Below, piece by piece: positions 54,363-62,771 of a stretch of 64,000 bases of DNA. A model generated the notes under the pieces. The model had not been told where the DNA came from. It searched no databases and worked only from the letters and a program-made list of their open reading frames with translations. Made by a program: the position numbers and the translations under genes. This DNA comes from Lacinutrix sp. C3R15 (GTDB lineage Bacteria; Bacteroidota; Bacteroidia; Flavobacteriales; Flavobacteriaceae): NCBI RefSeq assembly GCF_018860825.1, contig NZ_JAHKPZ010000036.1, forward strand, positions 62,001 through 126,000, in the 5' to 3' direction. Position 1 is the first letter of the stretch, and every line of letters begins with the position of its first letter.

Positions 54363-55963
54363 ATAAAAAAAGTTTAGGATCATATTACACTCCAATACGT
54401 TTGGCAAATTTCATAGCAGATTATTGCCTTGAAAATTTTGATCAAGATGTTATTTCTATATTAGAGCCTAGTGTTGGTGATGGTAATTTTGCTGCTGCAA
54501 TTTCTAATAATAATCAATTAGATAGATTTCAAAACATTAATCTTACCTTAGTTGAAAGAGAGTTAAATGAATTAAACAAAGCTATTGATAGATGTAATCC
54601 AATTGTTAATCTCAATTCGATTCACAGTGACTATTTAGATTTTCATAATTCAGATGACAACTTATATTCCCTAATCATTGGAAACCCGCCTTATGTAAAA
54701 AGTTCACTACTTACTGATGAACAAAAAGACTTATGCAAATCCATTCATATTGATAGCGGATTAAAAGATAAAAAGATAAATAATATATGGACATCATTTT
54801 TAGTAAGTGCTATTCAAAAAATAGAAAATAATGGTGTTATCGCTTTTGTTCTTCCTTTAGAATTACTTCAGGTGAAATTTTCAGAAGAAATAAGAGATTT
54901 ACTGAAATCAAGTTTTGATAGACTTGAAGTATTTATGTTTGATGAATTACAATTTCAAGAATGTAAAGGACAGGATACTGTTCTAATAGTGGGTTATAAT
55001 CAACATCAAGAGCAAGGTACTTATTATACAACTATAAAAAATATTGAAGAACTAGAGAATAGAAGTTTTAATTTAATGCAAAATGTTTCTGTTTCTGAAT
55101 CAAATACCAAATGGACTCATCATTTCTTATCACCAGATGAACATCAATTTTTAGAAAATTTAAAATCTCAACTAAATTTAACAACTAAATACGTAGAAAA
55201 TAAAGCAGGTATAGTTACTGCTGCCAATGATTATTTCATTGTAAATGATGAGGTTGTTACTAAAAACAGATTAAGAAGTTATTCTAAACCTATTGTTCAA
55301 AAAGGGTTTTACGTAAATGGCTCTGTAACATTTGAAAATGAAGATTTTCAGAAGCTTGTAGAAGAAAATAAACCTGCTTACCTCTTGGATTTTAATAAAG
55401 CAAATCCAAGTAAGCTATCAAATAATATAGTAAATTATTTAAAAATAGGAACCGATAGAGAATTGGAAACTAGGTTTAAATGTCGTCAAAGAAAACATTG
55501 GTATCAAGTTCCAAATATTGCAAAACAATCAGAAGCTTTTTTCTTTAAAAGAGCTCACGAATATCCAAAATTATTAAAGAACAATGCAGCAGCTTATGTA
55601 ACTGATAGTGCCTATATGATTGAACCAAAAGATGGTTATCTAATTGAAAATATAATATTCTCATTTTATAATTCTTTAACACTCGCATTTGCAGAATTAG
55701 AAGGCCGTTATTATGGTGGAGGTGTATTAGAAATTACTCCAAATGAATTTAGAGCTTTGCCATTGCCTTATGCGTTTGTAAATAACTTTGAAGTTTATAA
55801 ACAAAATTTTAAGAATAAACTAAATATTACAGAAATCCTCTCAAAGTACAATACTGAAATATTAAATTCTGCACTTGATTTAAATTCAGAAGAAATTGAT
55901 AAAATTGAAGGTATTAGAAGGAAGTTGGTTTCTAGAAGACAGAAAAACAATAAAATTGTGTAA
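54359..55963 (+). CDS. Eco57I/TaqI-type N6-adenine DNA methyltransferase
   Basis: A 534-residue methyltransferase. GSYYTP (residues 7-12), motif I LEPSVGDGNF (35-44), motif IV NPPY (109-112) and a C-terminal target-recognition-like half ending near YYGGGVLEITPNEFRALPLPY are visible. No nuclease domain is present, so cutting would depend on the HNH protein. It is the last gene of the operon. Confidence 0.9.
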   Translation: MNKKSLGSYYTPIRLANFIADYCLENFDQDVISILEPSVGDGNFAAAISNNNQLDRFQNINLTLVERELNELNKAIDRCNPIVNLNSIHSDYLDFHNSDDNLYSLIIGNPPYVKSSLLTDEQKDLCKSIHIDSGLKDKKINNIWTSFLVSAIQKIENNGVIAFVLPLELLQVKFSEEIRDLLKSSFDRLEVFMFDELQFQECKGQDTVLIVGYNQHQEQGTYYTTIKNIEELENRSFNLMQNVSVSESNTKWTHHFLSPDEHQFLENLKSQLNLTTKYVENKAGIVTAANDYFIVNDEVVTKNRLRSYSKPIVQKGFYVNGSVTFENEDFQKLVEENKPAYLLDFNKANPSKLSNNIVNYLKIGTDRELETRFKCRQRKHWYQVPNIAKQSEAFFFKRAHEYPKLLKNNAAAYVTDSAYMIEPKDGYLIENIIFSFYNSLTLAFAELEGRYYGGGVLEITPNEFRALPLPYAFVNNFEVYKQNFKNKLNITEILSKYNTEILNSALDLNSEEIDKIEGIRRKLVSRRQKNNKIV

Positions 55964-57164
55964 GATAAAAATTTACAATAGGTAATTAATCTAAACAAAT
56001 CCCCACAAACTAAAACCCAGTTTTTTCGTACCTCAAAATCCTCTGTCTTTTAGTTTGTTCCCCTCGCCATTCCTTTATAGCGTTTAAATTGCCTCACTTA
56101 TGCAGCACATTACAGCTTGTTTCATTCGTGCCTCATTACACAACTGCAAAGAGCTGCACATTGCCAAAAGCTAATAATTTAAACGCTATCCCAAGCTATA
56201 TTTACATAACGTGCAGTTATACTGCTCTTCCGTGAAAAACTCCAGGCACTATAACGCCATTATGTAAAATAGCCACACATCCGACGCGCATCCAGTAATT
56301 AATAATAACAAGTAGATAATTTAATAACATTCCGTCTTTTTTACATTGTTTTTATAAGTGCCTACTGGTAAATTTAAGTGAATATTTTTAAAATCATTAA
56401 AATTTCAGTTTATAAAAGAAATTGTAAAGCACCTATAAAATCAAAAAAAAGCCAATAAGAGTATAACTTTTTATTTGAAAAAATCAGGATAGTTGGTTTC
56501 ACTAAAAGTAAATGCTATTAACAATCAAATAAACTTATATATTTCAATAATCTAACTCATAAGTAATATTTTCAAAACATTCACTTTTAACAAAACCAAT
56601 CAAAAAAACAGTACAATCAAATAAAAAGCAATACACTTATTCTCGCTGCTGCCGGCGCACTAGGTATTTTAACTTTATTATAATTCCTTACCTCATTCAA
56701 CTGCACAAAACCATCGTTAAGTCCAAGTATTCCTTATCTCAAGTCTTTGTTTGTTTCATTTCTTTAAGTAATCAAAAAAAATCCAGATAAAATCTATCAT
56801 TTTAGATATAATAAAGGATAAAAAGAAAAACAAAAAAAAGACAGCAAAACAAATGGTTCCCTTAATGTTGCAATACTTTCAGCATCTGTTTCCCTCAAGA
56901 AAAAATGTATTTGTATAAAATTTTATCTTTTAAAAGCCTCCGCTTTTAGCCTATAAAGGTCAAGCCCTTCGGTTTTGAAAAAAATCTCCACCACTAACAG
57001 TTTAATACTTAAAATTCAACATTCAGTAGTTGGTAGTATTTTTTTCAAAAACCTTGATAGTCTATCCTCCCCATTTAGAAACAGCTTTCTTTTTGTTGTT
57101 TTTCTTTCCAAAATTTTATGGGCAAAAAAACAGCAAAAGAACCTGAACCTAAAAATGGATACTT
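55964..57164. other. 1.2-kb gene-free region with nested inverted repeats
   Basis: No convincing gene. Inverted repeats: ACAAACTAAAA/TTTTAGTTTGT (56005-56015/56048-56058), ATAGCGTTTAAATT/AATTTAAACGCTAT (56077-56090/56176-56189), nested TGCAGC/GCTGCA (56101-56106/56153-56158), GCAGT-TAT-ACTGC (56213-56225) and TAAAAGC/GCTTTTA (56931-56948). The first 300 bases are richer in GC than the rest, including GCTGCTGCCGGCGC at 56645-56658. An origin, oriT-like site or a decayed element would fit. Confidence 0.5.
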
Positions 57165-57569
57165 ATGCAAATTTTTGAAATCAAAACCCACAAAATTGGA
57201 CGAACTTACTCAAACCCACATTTTTTTATTTTGAATAAAGGATTAAATTCTGGAAAGCCATTAGACAAACCTTGTCCAAACTGCTTTGTAATTTCCACAA
57301 CTTCTACAACAAATAGAGAGTCTTTGTATTATCTGTGTTTATCCTTAAAAGTTGGTCAATACTTTGGGTGCTATTTAAAAGGCTCTGTCATTCCATTTAT
57401 TGGTATTTCAGACGTAAAAAAAGTAATCACTACTGCACTGCAGAACTATGAAGAACAACAATGGCAATTGAAAGTTGAAAAACTCAAAAAAATAACTGCT
57501 TTCGAAGAAAACTTACAACAACAATTGTTAACTATTTCAAAACTAAAAATAGCCTTACTAAGATCTTAA
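57165..57569 (+). CDS. DUF6943-like protein
   Basis: A 134-residue cytoplasmic protein. The first part (THKIGRTYSNPHFFILNKGLNSGKPLDKPCPNCFVI) resembles DUF6943, a family I associate with Bacteroidota mobile elements; the C terminus is a coiled coil (QQWQLKVEKLKKITAFEENLQQQ). Function unknown. It precedes the SLOG gene by 11 bases. Confidence 0.6.
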   Translation: MQIFEIKTHKIGRTYSNPHFFILNKGLNSGKPLDKPCPNCFVISTTSTTNRESLYYLCLSLKVGQYFGCYLKGSVIPFIGISDVKKVITTALQNYEEQQWQLKVEKLKKITAFEENLQQQLLTISKLKIALLRS

Positions 57570-57580
57570 CAAATTAAACT

Positions 57581-57958
57581 ATGAAAATAATTATAGCTGG
57601 GAGCAGAAACTTCACCAACTACCAAAAATTAAAACACGAATGTGATAAATTTCTGGACAAACAAAAAAATATCGAAATTATTTCTGGAGCTCATTACAAA
57701 GGTGCTGACAAATTAGGAGAGAAATACGCGTCTGAAAAAAACATCAACATTATAAAATTTCCGGCTGATTGGATAAAATATGGTAAAGCTGCTGGACCAA
57801 AAAGAAATAAACAAATGGCAATATATGCAGACGCATTAATTGCTTTTTGGGATGGAAAAAGTAAAGGAACAAAAAACATAATTCAACTTGCTAAACAAAG
57901 ACAATTAAAAACTAGAATAATTCTCTTTGAAAACGAAATTCTAAATATCAATCAATAA
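57581..57958 (+). CDS. SLOG-domain protein (DUF2493)
   Basis: A 125-residue Rossmann-like protein: IIIAGSRNFTNYQKL, IISGAHYKGADKLGEKYA and DWIKYGKAAGPKRNKQMAIYADALIAFWDG are the DUF2493/YspA signature. SLOG domains bind nucleotide-derived ligands and occur in phages, plasmids and defence loci. A sensor or processing role is possible. Confidence 0.88.
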   Translation: MKIIIAGSRNFTNYQKLKHECDKFLDKQKNIEIISGAHYKGADKLGEKYASEKNINIIKFPADWIKYGKAAGPKRNKQMAIYADALIAFWDGKSKGTKNIIQLAKQRQLKTRIILFENEILNINQ

Positions 57959-57962
57959 AAAC

Positions 57963-58001
57963 AAAAGAATACCCAGTACTAAAACTAGGTATTCTTTTTT
58001 T
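57963..58001. terminator. Bidirectional terminator
   Basis: AAAAGAATACC (57963-57973) pairs with GGTATTCTTTT (57988-57998) followed by Ts. It separates the SLOG gene (+) from the membrane-protein cassette (-). Confidence 0.75.
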
Positions 58002-58197
58002 GCTTTCTAAAAAACAACCACTTTAATAATGTAGAAACAGAAAAACTAACAATTGCTCCAATAACAGCCATAATAACAGTAAAAAGTATATCGTCTAAAC
58101 TAATAGTAAAAACTGTAGAGAGTAATGTTCCCCCAACAACACCTGACTTTATTTGAATATCGTTCTGAAACATATTTTTAGTCATCCTTTTTTTCAT
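57985..58197 (-). CDS. Small membrane protein A of the right-end cassette
   Basis: A 70-residue protein with two hydrophobic helices (VVGGTLLSTVFTISL and DILFTVIMAVIGAIVSFSVSTLLKWLFF) and a basic tail. It overlaps the previous gene by 20 bases. Function unknown; size and shape are holin-like. Confidence 0.6.
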   Translation of the reverse strand: MKKRMTKNMFQNDIQIKSGVVGGTLLSTVFTISLDDILFTVIMAVIGAIVSFSVSTLLKWLFFRKQKKNT

Positions 58198-58396
58198 TAG
58201 AAACTACAGCTTGACTAACAGCAGTTGCAACAGTTCCTGCAACTGTCATATAAGTAGCAATTGTTATTATTGTTGCAGGAATACTTATTGGAGCTGCAAT
58301 AATTGCACCTCCTGCAGTGGCTAAGGCTATACCAATGTTTCTTAACACTCGAAAGAATTTCGGTGTTGGTTTTTTATAACGTTCTATAATTTTCAT
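58178..58396 (-). CDS. Small membrane protein B of the right-end cassette
   Basis: A 72-residue protein: a basic N terminus (MKIIERYKKPTPKFFRVLRN) then two glycine/alanine-rich helices (IGIALATAGGAIIAAPISIPATIITIATYMTVAGTVATAV). I recognise this type as common in Bacteroidota elements beside DUF5675 genes. Overlaps DUF5675 by 23 bases. Function unknown. Confidence 0.65.
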   Translation of the reverse strand: MKIIERYKKPTPKFFRVLRNIGIALATAGGAIIAAPISIPATIITIATYMTVAGTVATAVSQAVVSNEKKDD

Positions 58397-58796
58397 AATT
58401 CTGTGATTTAATGATTAATACAATTTTTTCTTTTCGGTCTTTAGCTTGATACACTAATGACAATAATTTCTGCATAGCATTTCTGGAATATACACCTCTA
58501 CCAATACCATTTAAATAGGTTACAGGAGCAATACAGCCCTCTAAATCTCTTTTAACATCATTTGCAGGATGAAATAAAATAAAGCTTCTACCTTTCACAT
58601 TTTTCAAAATCAAATGATATTGAAATCGTTTTGAAAATCTTGGTAGAATTTCATATTGCCCTTCTGGTATACAAGAGATATTTCTTTTGTTATTTCTCCA
58701 GGGCAATTCAATGGTATGACAAAGGAATTTATCAGAATTAAAGAGAGTACCATTAGTACCCTCTTTAAAATATGCTCTTTGAAGTATTAACTCCAT
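58374..58796 (-). CDS. DUF5675-family protein
   Basis: A 140-residue protein: LCHTIELPWRNNKRNISCIPEGQYEIL, then FILFHPANDVKRDLEGCIAPVT is the core. The H...GCI arrangement resembles the Cys/His active-site region of L,D-transpeptidase-like folds, suggesting peptidoglycan or peptide-bond chemistry, which is inference. Found in phages and mobile elements. It follows the next gene by two bases. Confidence 0.75.
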   Translation of the reverse strand: MELILQRAYFKEGTNGTLFNSDKFLCHTIELPWRNNKRNISCIPEGQYEILPRFSKRFQYHLILKNVKGRSFILFHPANDVKRDLEGCIAPVTYLNGIGRGVYSRNAMQKLLSLVYQAKDRKEKIVLIIKSQNYENYRTL

Positions 58797-58798
58797 TG

Positions 58799-59554
58799 TT
58801 AAGGTTTATCAATAATCGTTACAGATAATGCGTTATAAGTACCATTTTTCAAAGAATACATTTGTCCATTTACCTCTTGGTAGAACTCTACTCCTAAAAC
58901 CTGTACTACTGGTAATGTAGAATTAGCAGTTATAGAAGCTGTTAATGCAATTGCAGCTGTATCTGCAACTGTGTAAGGTAAAATTGCAGTTTCATCATTT
59001 TCAAAAGTTGAGGTTTCATTTACGAAATCTAATTCTGATGCTCCCATTACAATTTTAAAATGTGTCGTTCCTGCAGGAGCTGCAATTCTAACTGTTGGTG
59101 AAAAAGCAGCTAAATTTAAAGTTGTATCTCCAGAAACTCTATCAAAAGCTTTAACAAACGGAGCAAACAGAGTTGCTCCTAACTTTCCTTTCAAATTAAA
59201 TTCAAACGCTTCTAAAAGGTTTAAATTACCATCCTGTAAAGTTCTCTGTCCTCTTTCATTAACAATATCGGTTTTAGTAACGGCTACTAAAATTTTTGTT
59301 AAACGAGAAACCACTCTTTTGTCTTTTGCATTTTGTAAAAGCACACGAATCGCATTTCGCAATACTTTTCCACCTTTACCTGCTCTACCAAATTCAGAAC
59401 CATTTTCTCGCGTTCTTTGAAACGCTGGGTCATTTTGAATTCTACTTTTGTCTACACCACCTTTTTCACGAGCAAGATGTCCATCGCTTGTTTTGTAAAA
59501 AGAAATACCTCCGATAGTTCCTTTTAGCTTAATAATTCCAGTTTGTTTTGCCAT
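58799..59554 (-). CDS. Conserved mobile-element protein of unknown function
   Basis: A 251-residue protein that starts IIKLKGTIGGISFYKTSDGH and has a basic glycine-rich region (FGRAGKGGKVLRNAIRVLL), then a beta-rich C-terminal half (THFKIVMGASELDFVNETS). It is first in the minus-strand cassette. Could be a DNA-binding or virion/structural protein; neither is established. No catalytic motif. Confidence 0.6.
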   Translation of the reverse strand: MAKQTGIIKLKGTIGGISFYKTSDGHLAREKGGVDKSRIQNDPAFQRTRENGSEFGRAGKGGKVLRNAIRVLLQNAKDKRVVSRLTKILVAVTKTDIVNERGQRTLQDGNLNLLEAFEFNLKGKLGATLFAPFVKAFDRVSGDTTLNLAAFSPTVRIAAPAGTTHFKIVMGASELDFVNETSTFENDETAILPYTVADTAAIALTASITANSTLPVVQVLGVEFYQEVNGQMYSLKNGTYNALSVTIIDKP

Positions 59555-59777
59555 AATTTTTACTTTTTTTTGTGATTAACATTTCAAATCACGTAACTTT
59601 ATGGCAGTCAATAAAAAAACGAAATCCGTTTTTGGATGTTCGTTCCGATAACTCCAAAAACGTCATTAAAATATTGATAACACGAAAGTGTTCACAACAT
59701 TTTAACAACGCATTATCAACATCATCATAAAAATATTAAGTCTGTTTTAAGTATTGATAAAGTATAGATAGAGTATT
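59555..59777. other. Divergent intergenic region with alternative hairpins
   Basis: AAAAACG (59615-59621) can pair with CGTTTTT (59627-59633), but CGTTTTTGGA (59627-59636) can instead pair with TCCAAAAACG (59653-59662), giving mutually exclusive hairpins. A third hairpin with a GAAA loop (AACAC-GAAA-GTGTT, 59679-59692) follows. The region separates the two divergent right-end transcripts. No other element was recognised. Confidence 0.5.
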
Positions 59778-59972
59778 ATGAATCAGAAAAGAGCTTGTAT
59801 ATACCCAAAAGACATTCAGCGCATCACAGGGCGTAGTGAACGTTATGGACGCAAGTTATTAAATGATATCAAGAACTTTTTAGACAAAGAACCTCATCAA
59901 TTTGTTACTATCAATGATTTTTCAGAATATTCTGGAATAGAAATTGAAATCATTAATCTGTATATTAATTAG
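59778..59972 (+). CDS. Small conserved protein, possible HTH
   Basis: A 64-residue protein: RACIYPKDIQRITGRSERYGRKLLNDIKNFL has the look of a helix-turn-helix, followed by FVTINDFSEYSGIEIEII. It lies divergent to the DUF5675 cassette and may regulate it. Assignment by pattern only. Confidence 0.55.
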   Translation: MNQKRACIYPKDIQRITGRSERYGRKLLNDIKNFLDKEPHQFVTINDFSEYSGIEIEIINLYIN

Positions 59973-60099
59973 TTATAAAATCACTTCCATAAATCATAAA
60001 ATTTGCGTAAATTTATGTTGCTTTGTATGTATAAGGTTTTTATATTTTTACCTCTTTTGTATAAAGCAATTCAAAACGAAAGTTCATATCATTAAAGTT

Positions 60100-60114
60100 A
60101 CCTATTCGGTTACC
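60100..60114 (+). repeat. Arm-type repeat, right end
   Basis: ACCTATTCGGTTACC, identical to 26233-26247. It lies 58 bases inside the attR core. Confidence 0.6.
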
Positions 60115-60172
60115 TCAAAAAGGAAACAACTTGTAACTAATTGATAATTAAAGACATTAGAGTGGTAGTTAC

Positions 60173-60189
60173 AATCCTGCCACCCCGAC
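60173..60189 (+). repeat. Right attachment site (attR) of the island
   Basis: AATCCTGCCACCCCGAC repeats the tRNA-Pro 3' end exactly. Only the short fragment is present, not a whole tRNA, as expected for the distal repeat. Confidence 0.9.
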
Positions 60190-60194
60190 TTTTT

Positions 60195-60225
60195 AAAGCT
60201 CAACTTTTTAGTTGGGCTTTTTTTA
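60195..60225 (+). terminator. Original tRNA-Pro terminator, displaced
   Basis: AAAGCTCAAC (60195-60204) pairs with GTTGGGCTTT (60211-60220) with one wobble, followed by Ts. It lies just after attR, so it presumably terminated the tRNA before the island separated them. Confidence 0.65.
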
Positions 60226-60238
60226 TATACCAACTTTT

Positions 60239-61603
60239 TTATTTGTTGGTATATACCGTTTTAACATTTACAAACTCGTGTATTCCTTCTACAGATAATT
60301 CTCTGCCATAGCCAGATGCTTTTGTACCACCAAAAGGTAATCTAGGGTCTGATTTTACCATTTCATTTATAAAAAAGGCACCATCAGGTATTTTAGAAAT
60401 ATATTTTGTTGCTGTTTCTGTATCTTCTGTAAATAGCATAGTACCTAAACCAAATTTAGAATTTGTAGCAAGTTCTAATGCTTCGTCTATATTTTTTATT
60501 TTAAAAATAGGAGCTACTGGTCCAAAGGTTTCTTCGGTAAATACAGCCATGTTTTTGGTAACATGTGTTAGTATTGTTGGCGCAAAATAAGCTTTGTCTC
60601 TTTGGTTACCTAAAACAACTTTTGCTCCTTTTTGTATAGCGTCATCTACTTGTTTTTGTATATCTGTAGCTAGATCTTCTCTGGCTAGAGTTGCTATTTC
60701 TGTTTCTTGATGTAAAGGGTTACTATATTTTAGTGTTTTAACTTTAGCAGTAAATTTATCAACAAATTCATCATAAATATTTTCAGTAACAATAAAACGT
60801 TTTGCAGCAATACAGCTTTGTCCTGTATTTAGCATTCTTGCTTTTACTATAGTATCTATATATTTATTTAAATTGGCATCATCTAAAACAATACATGCGT
60901 TATTGCCTCCTAATTCTAAAACGGCTTTTTTTAGATTCTGTCCAGCAATTTTAGCAATACTTCTTCCTGCTTTTTCACTTCCTGTTAGTGATACAGCTTT
61001 AATAATAGGGTCTTCTAAAACCTTTTCTATAACCTTGTGGTTGGTTACTAAGGTTTGATAACATCCTTTATTAAAACCAGCATCTTCAAAAATAGTTTGT
61101 AAAGCCATGGCACATCCTGTAACGTTTGAAGCATGTTTAACCACAACGGTATTTCCTGCTGCTAGCGTAGGAATGGCAAAACGTAAAACTTGCCAAAAAG
61201 GAAAATTCCAAGGCATAATTGCTAATATTACGCCTAAAGGATCATAGCTTATAAAGCTTTCTGATGCATCTGTTTTAATGATTTGATCGGCTAAAAATTC
61301 TTCGGCATTAGTGGTGTAAAAATCACAAAGAAAAATACATTTATTAATTTCTGCTCTACTTTCTTGAATAGGTTTACCCATTTCAAGAGTAATTAGCTCA
61401 CTTAATGTGTCTAGTCGTTCTTCTAAAATATTTCCAACATTAGTTAGTAACTGTGTTCTGTGTTCTATGTTTTTATTTTTCCAATCCTTAAAAACCTTAT
61501 CTGCTATTTTTAACTTAGTAAACACTTGCTCTTCAGTATCTAACGTATAGGTTTTAATTAGTTCTTGATTGTAAGGATTTATGGATTTTATGGTATTTGA
61601 CAT
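60239..61603 (-). CDS. Succinate-semialdehyde dehydrogenase-type aldehyde dehydrogenase
   Basis: A 454-residue NAD(P)-dependent enzyme that oxidises an aldehyde to an acid. The glutamate in LELGGNNACIV, the cysteine in NTGQSCIAAKR, the coenzyme region MPWNFPFWQVLR and SLTGSEKAGR, and EETFGPVAPIF are visible. Length is typical of GabD/Sad. Succinate semialdehyde is the likely substrate; close relatives accept others. It is the first chromosomal gene after the island and is convergent to it. Confidence 0.93.
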   Translation of the reverse strand: MSNTIKSINPYNQELIKTYTLDTEEQVFTKLKIADKVFKDWKNKNIEHRTQLLTNVGNILEERLDTLSELITLEMGKPIQESRAEINKCIFLCDFYTTNAEEFLADQIIKTDASESFISYDPLGVILAIMPWNFPFWQVLRFAIPTLAAGNTVVVKHASNVTGCAMALQTIFEDAGFNKGCYQTLVTNHKVIEKVLEDPIIKAVSLTGSEKAGRSIAKIAGQNLKKAVLELGGNNACIVLDDANLNKYIDTIVKARMLNTGQSCIAAKRFIVTENIYDEFVDKFTAKVKTLKYSNPLHQETEIATLAREDLATDIQKQVDDAIQKGAKVVLGNQRDKAYFAPTILTHVTKNMAVFTEETFGPVAPIFKIKNIDEALELATNSKFGLGTMLFTEDTETATKYISKIPDGAFFINEMVKSDPRLPFGGTKASGYGRELSVEGIHEFVNVKTVYTNK

Positions 61604-61766
61604 GATTTTATGATTTAAAAGTTACTACTAAGTTACTAGATAAGATTTTTATTAAAAAAGGATTGGTATAAGAAAATCTAATATGGATATTATAACTGTT
61701 GATAACTTAAGTGTTAGTTTTCTATCAAAAATCCTACTTTTGTATAGATAATAAGATACTAAAATT

Positions 61767-62750
61767 ATGTCTGATACAATAGAAAAAGTAAAATGCTTAA
61801 TTATAGGTTCTGGACCAGCAGGTTATACTGCAGCAATCTATGCGGCTAGAGCTAATATGAAACCTGTTCTTTATCAAGGAACACAACCAGGAGGTCAATT
61901 AACGACTACTAATGAAGTAGAGAATTTTCCTGGTTACCCTGAAGGAATTACAGGACCAGAAATGATGATGCAACTACAAAAACAAGCAGAGCGTTTTGAA
62001 ACAGACGTTCGTGATGGTTGGGTAACTAAAGTAGATTTCTCTGGTGATGTACATAAAGTATGGGTAAATGAAACGAAAGAAATTCATTGTGATACTGTAA
62101 TAATATCTACTGGAGCTTCGGCTAAATATTTAGGTTTAGATTCTGAACAAAAATATTTAAAACTTGGTGGAGGTGTTTCGGCTTGTGCTGTTTGTGATGG
62201 ATTTTTCTACAGAAACCAAGAAGTGGTAATTGTTGGAGCAGGAGATAGCGCTTGTGAAGAAGCACATTACTTATCTAAGCTTTGTAAAAAAGTAACTATG
62301 CTGGTAAGACGTGATGCCTTTAGAGCGTCTAAAATTATGGCTGCTCGTGTTGCAAATACTGAAAATATTGAAATTTTATTTAACACAGAAACCGATGAAG
62401 TTTTAGGTGACGGACAGGTTGTAAATGGTGTTAGAGTAGTAAATAATAAAACCAATGAAAAACATGAAATTCCTGCAACAGGATTTTTTGTAGCTATTGG
62501 TCACAAGCCAAATACAGATATTTTTAAAGATTATTTAGATTTAGACGAAACAGGTTATATTATTCATGCTAAACCAGGAACATCTAAAACTAATGTAGAA
62601 GGTGTTTTTGTGTCTGGAGATGCAGCAGACCATGTGTATAGACAAGCAATTACTGCAGCAGGAACAGGTTGTATGGCAGCTTTAGATGCAGAACGTTATT
62701 TAGCAGCTAAAGATGCTTCTTTTGAAGTGAGTACTTCTAACTACAACTAA
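61767..62750 (+). CDS. trxB: Thioredoxin reductase
   Basis: A 327-residue flavoenzyme that reduces thioredoxin with NADPH. FAD-binding GSGPAGYTAAIYAARA, redox pair CAVC (in SACAVCDGFFY), NADPH-binding GAGDSACEEA and the closing FVSGDAADHVYRQAITAAGTGC are visible. TACTTTTG at 61735-61742 is a possible -7 box 24 bases before the ATG. It is divergent from the dehydrogenase and convergent to the GIN-domain gene. Confidence 0.97.
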   Translation: MSDTIEKVKCLIIGSGPAGYTAAIYAARANMKPVLYQGTQPGGQLTTTNEVENFPGYPEGITGPEMMMQLQKQAERFETDVRDGWVTKVDFSGDVHKVWVNETKEIHCDTVIISTGASAKYLGLDSEQKYLKLGGGVSACAVCDGFFYRNQEVVIVGAGDSACEEAHYLSKLCKKVTMLVRRDAFRASKIMAARVANTENIEILFNTETDEVLGDGQVVNGVRVVNNKTNEKHEIPATGFFVAIGHKPNTDIFKDYLDLDETGYIIHAKPGTSKTNVEGVFVSGDAADHVYRQAITAAGTGCMAALDAERYLAAKDASFEVSTSNYN

Positions 62751-62771
62751 AACTGTAGTATAAATAAATAT

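Larger units (their letters stand above)
26110..60189. mobile_element. Integrated genomic island at tRNA-Pro, about 34 kb
   Basis: Bounded by the 17-bp tRNA-derived direct repeat, with a tyrosine recombinase directly inside the left end and shared 15-bp arm-like repeats near both ends. Cargo: copper and zinc/cadmium/cobalt efflux, RteC-like and HTH regulators, DnaD- and DnaC-like proteins, a GHKL/receiver/HNH/methyltransferase operon and a DUF5675 cassette. No relaxase, coupling protein or type IV secretion gene is seen, so it looks mobilisable or satellite-like rather than self-transmissible. Confidence 0.9.

Noticed and set aside
56975-57178. 67-residue open frame in the gene-free region
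   Set aside because: No family pattern, odd composition, and it overlaps the start of the DUF6943-like gene; likely fortuitous in AT-rich DNA.
59944-60144. 66-residue open frame near attR
   Set aside because: Overlaps the end of the small HTH-like gene and contains the arm-type repeat; composition is that of translated non-coding DNA.
26110-60189. Integrative conjugative element
   Set aside because: RteC-like and integrase genes recall conjugative elements, but no relaxase, coupling ATPase or Tra gene is present within the ends.
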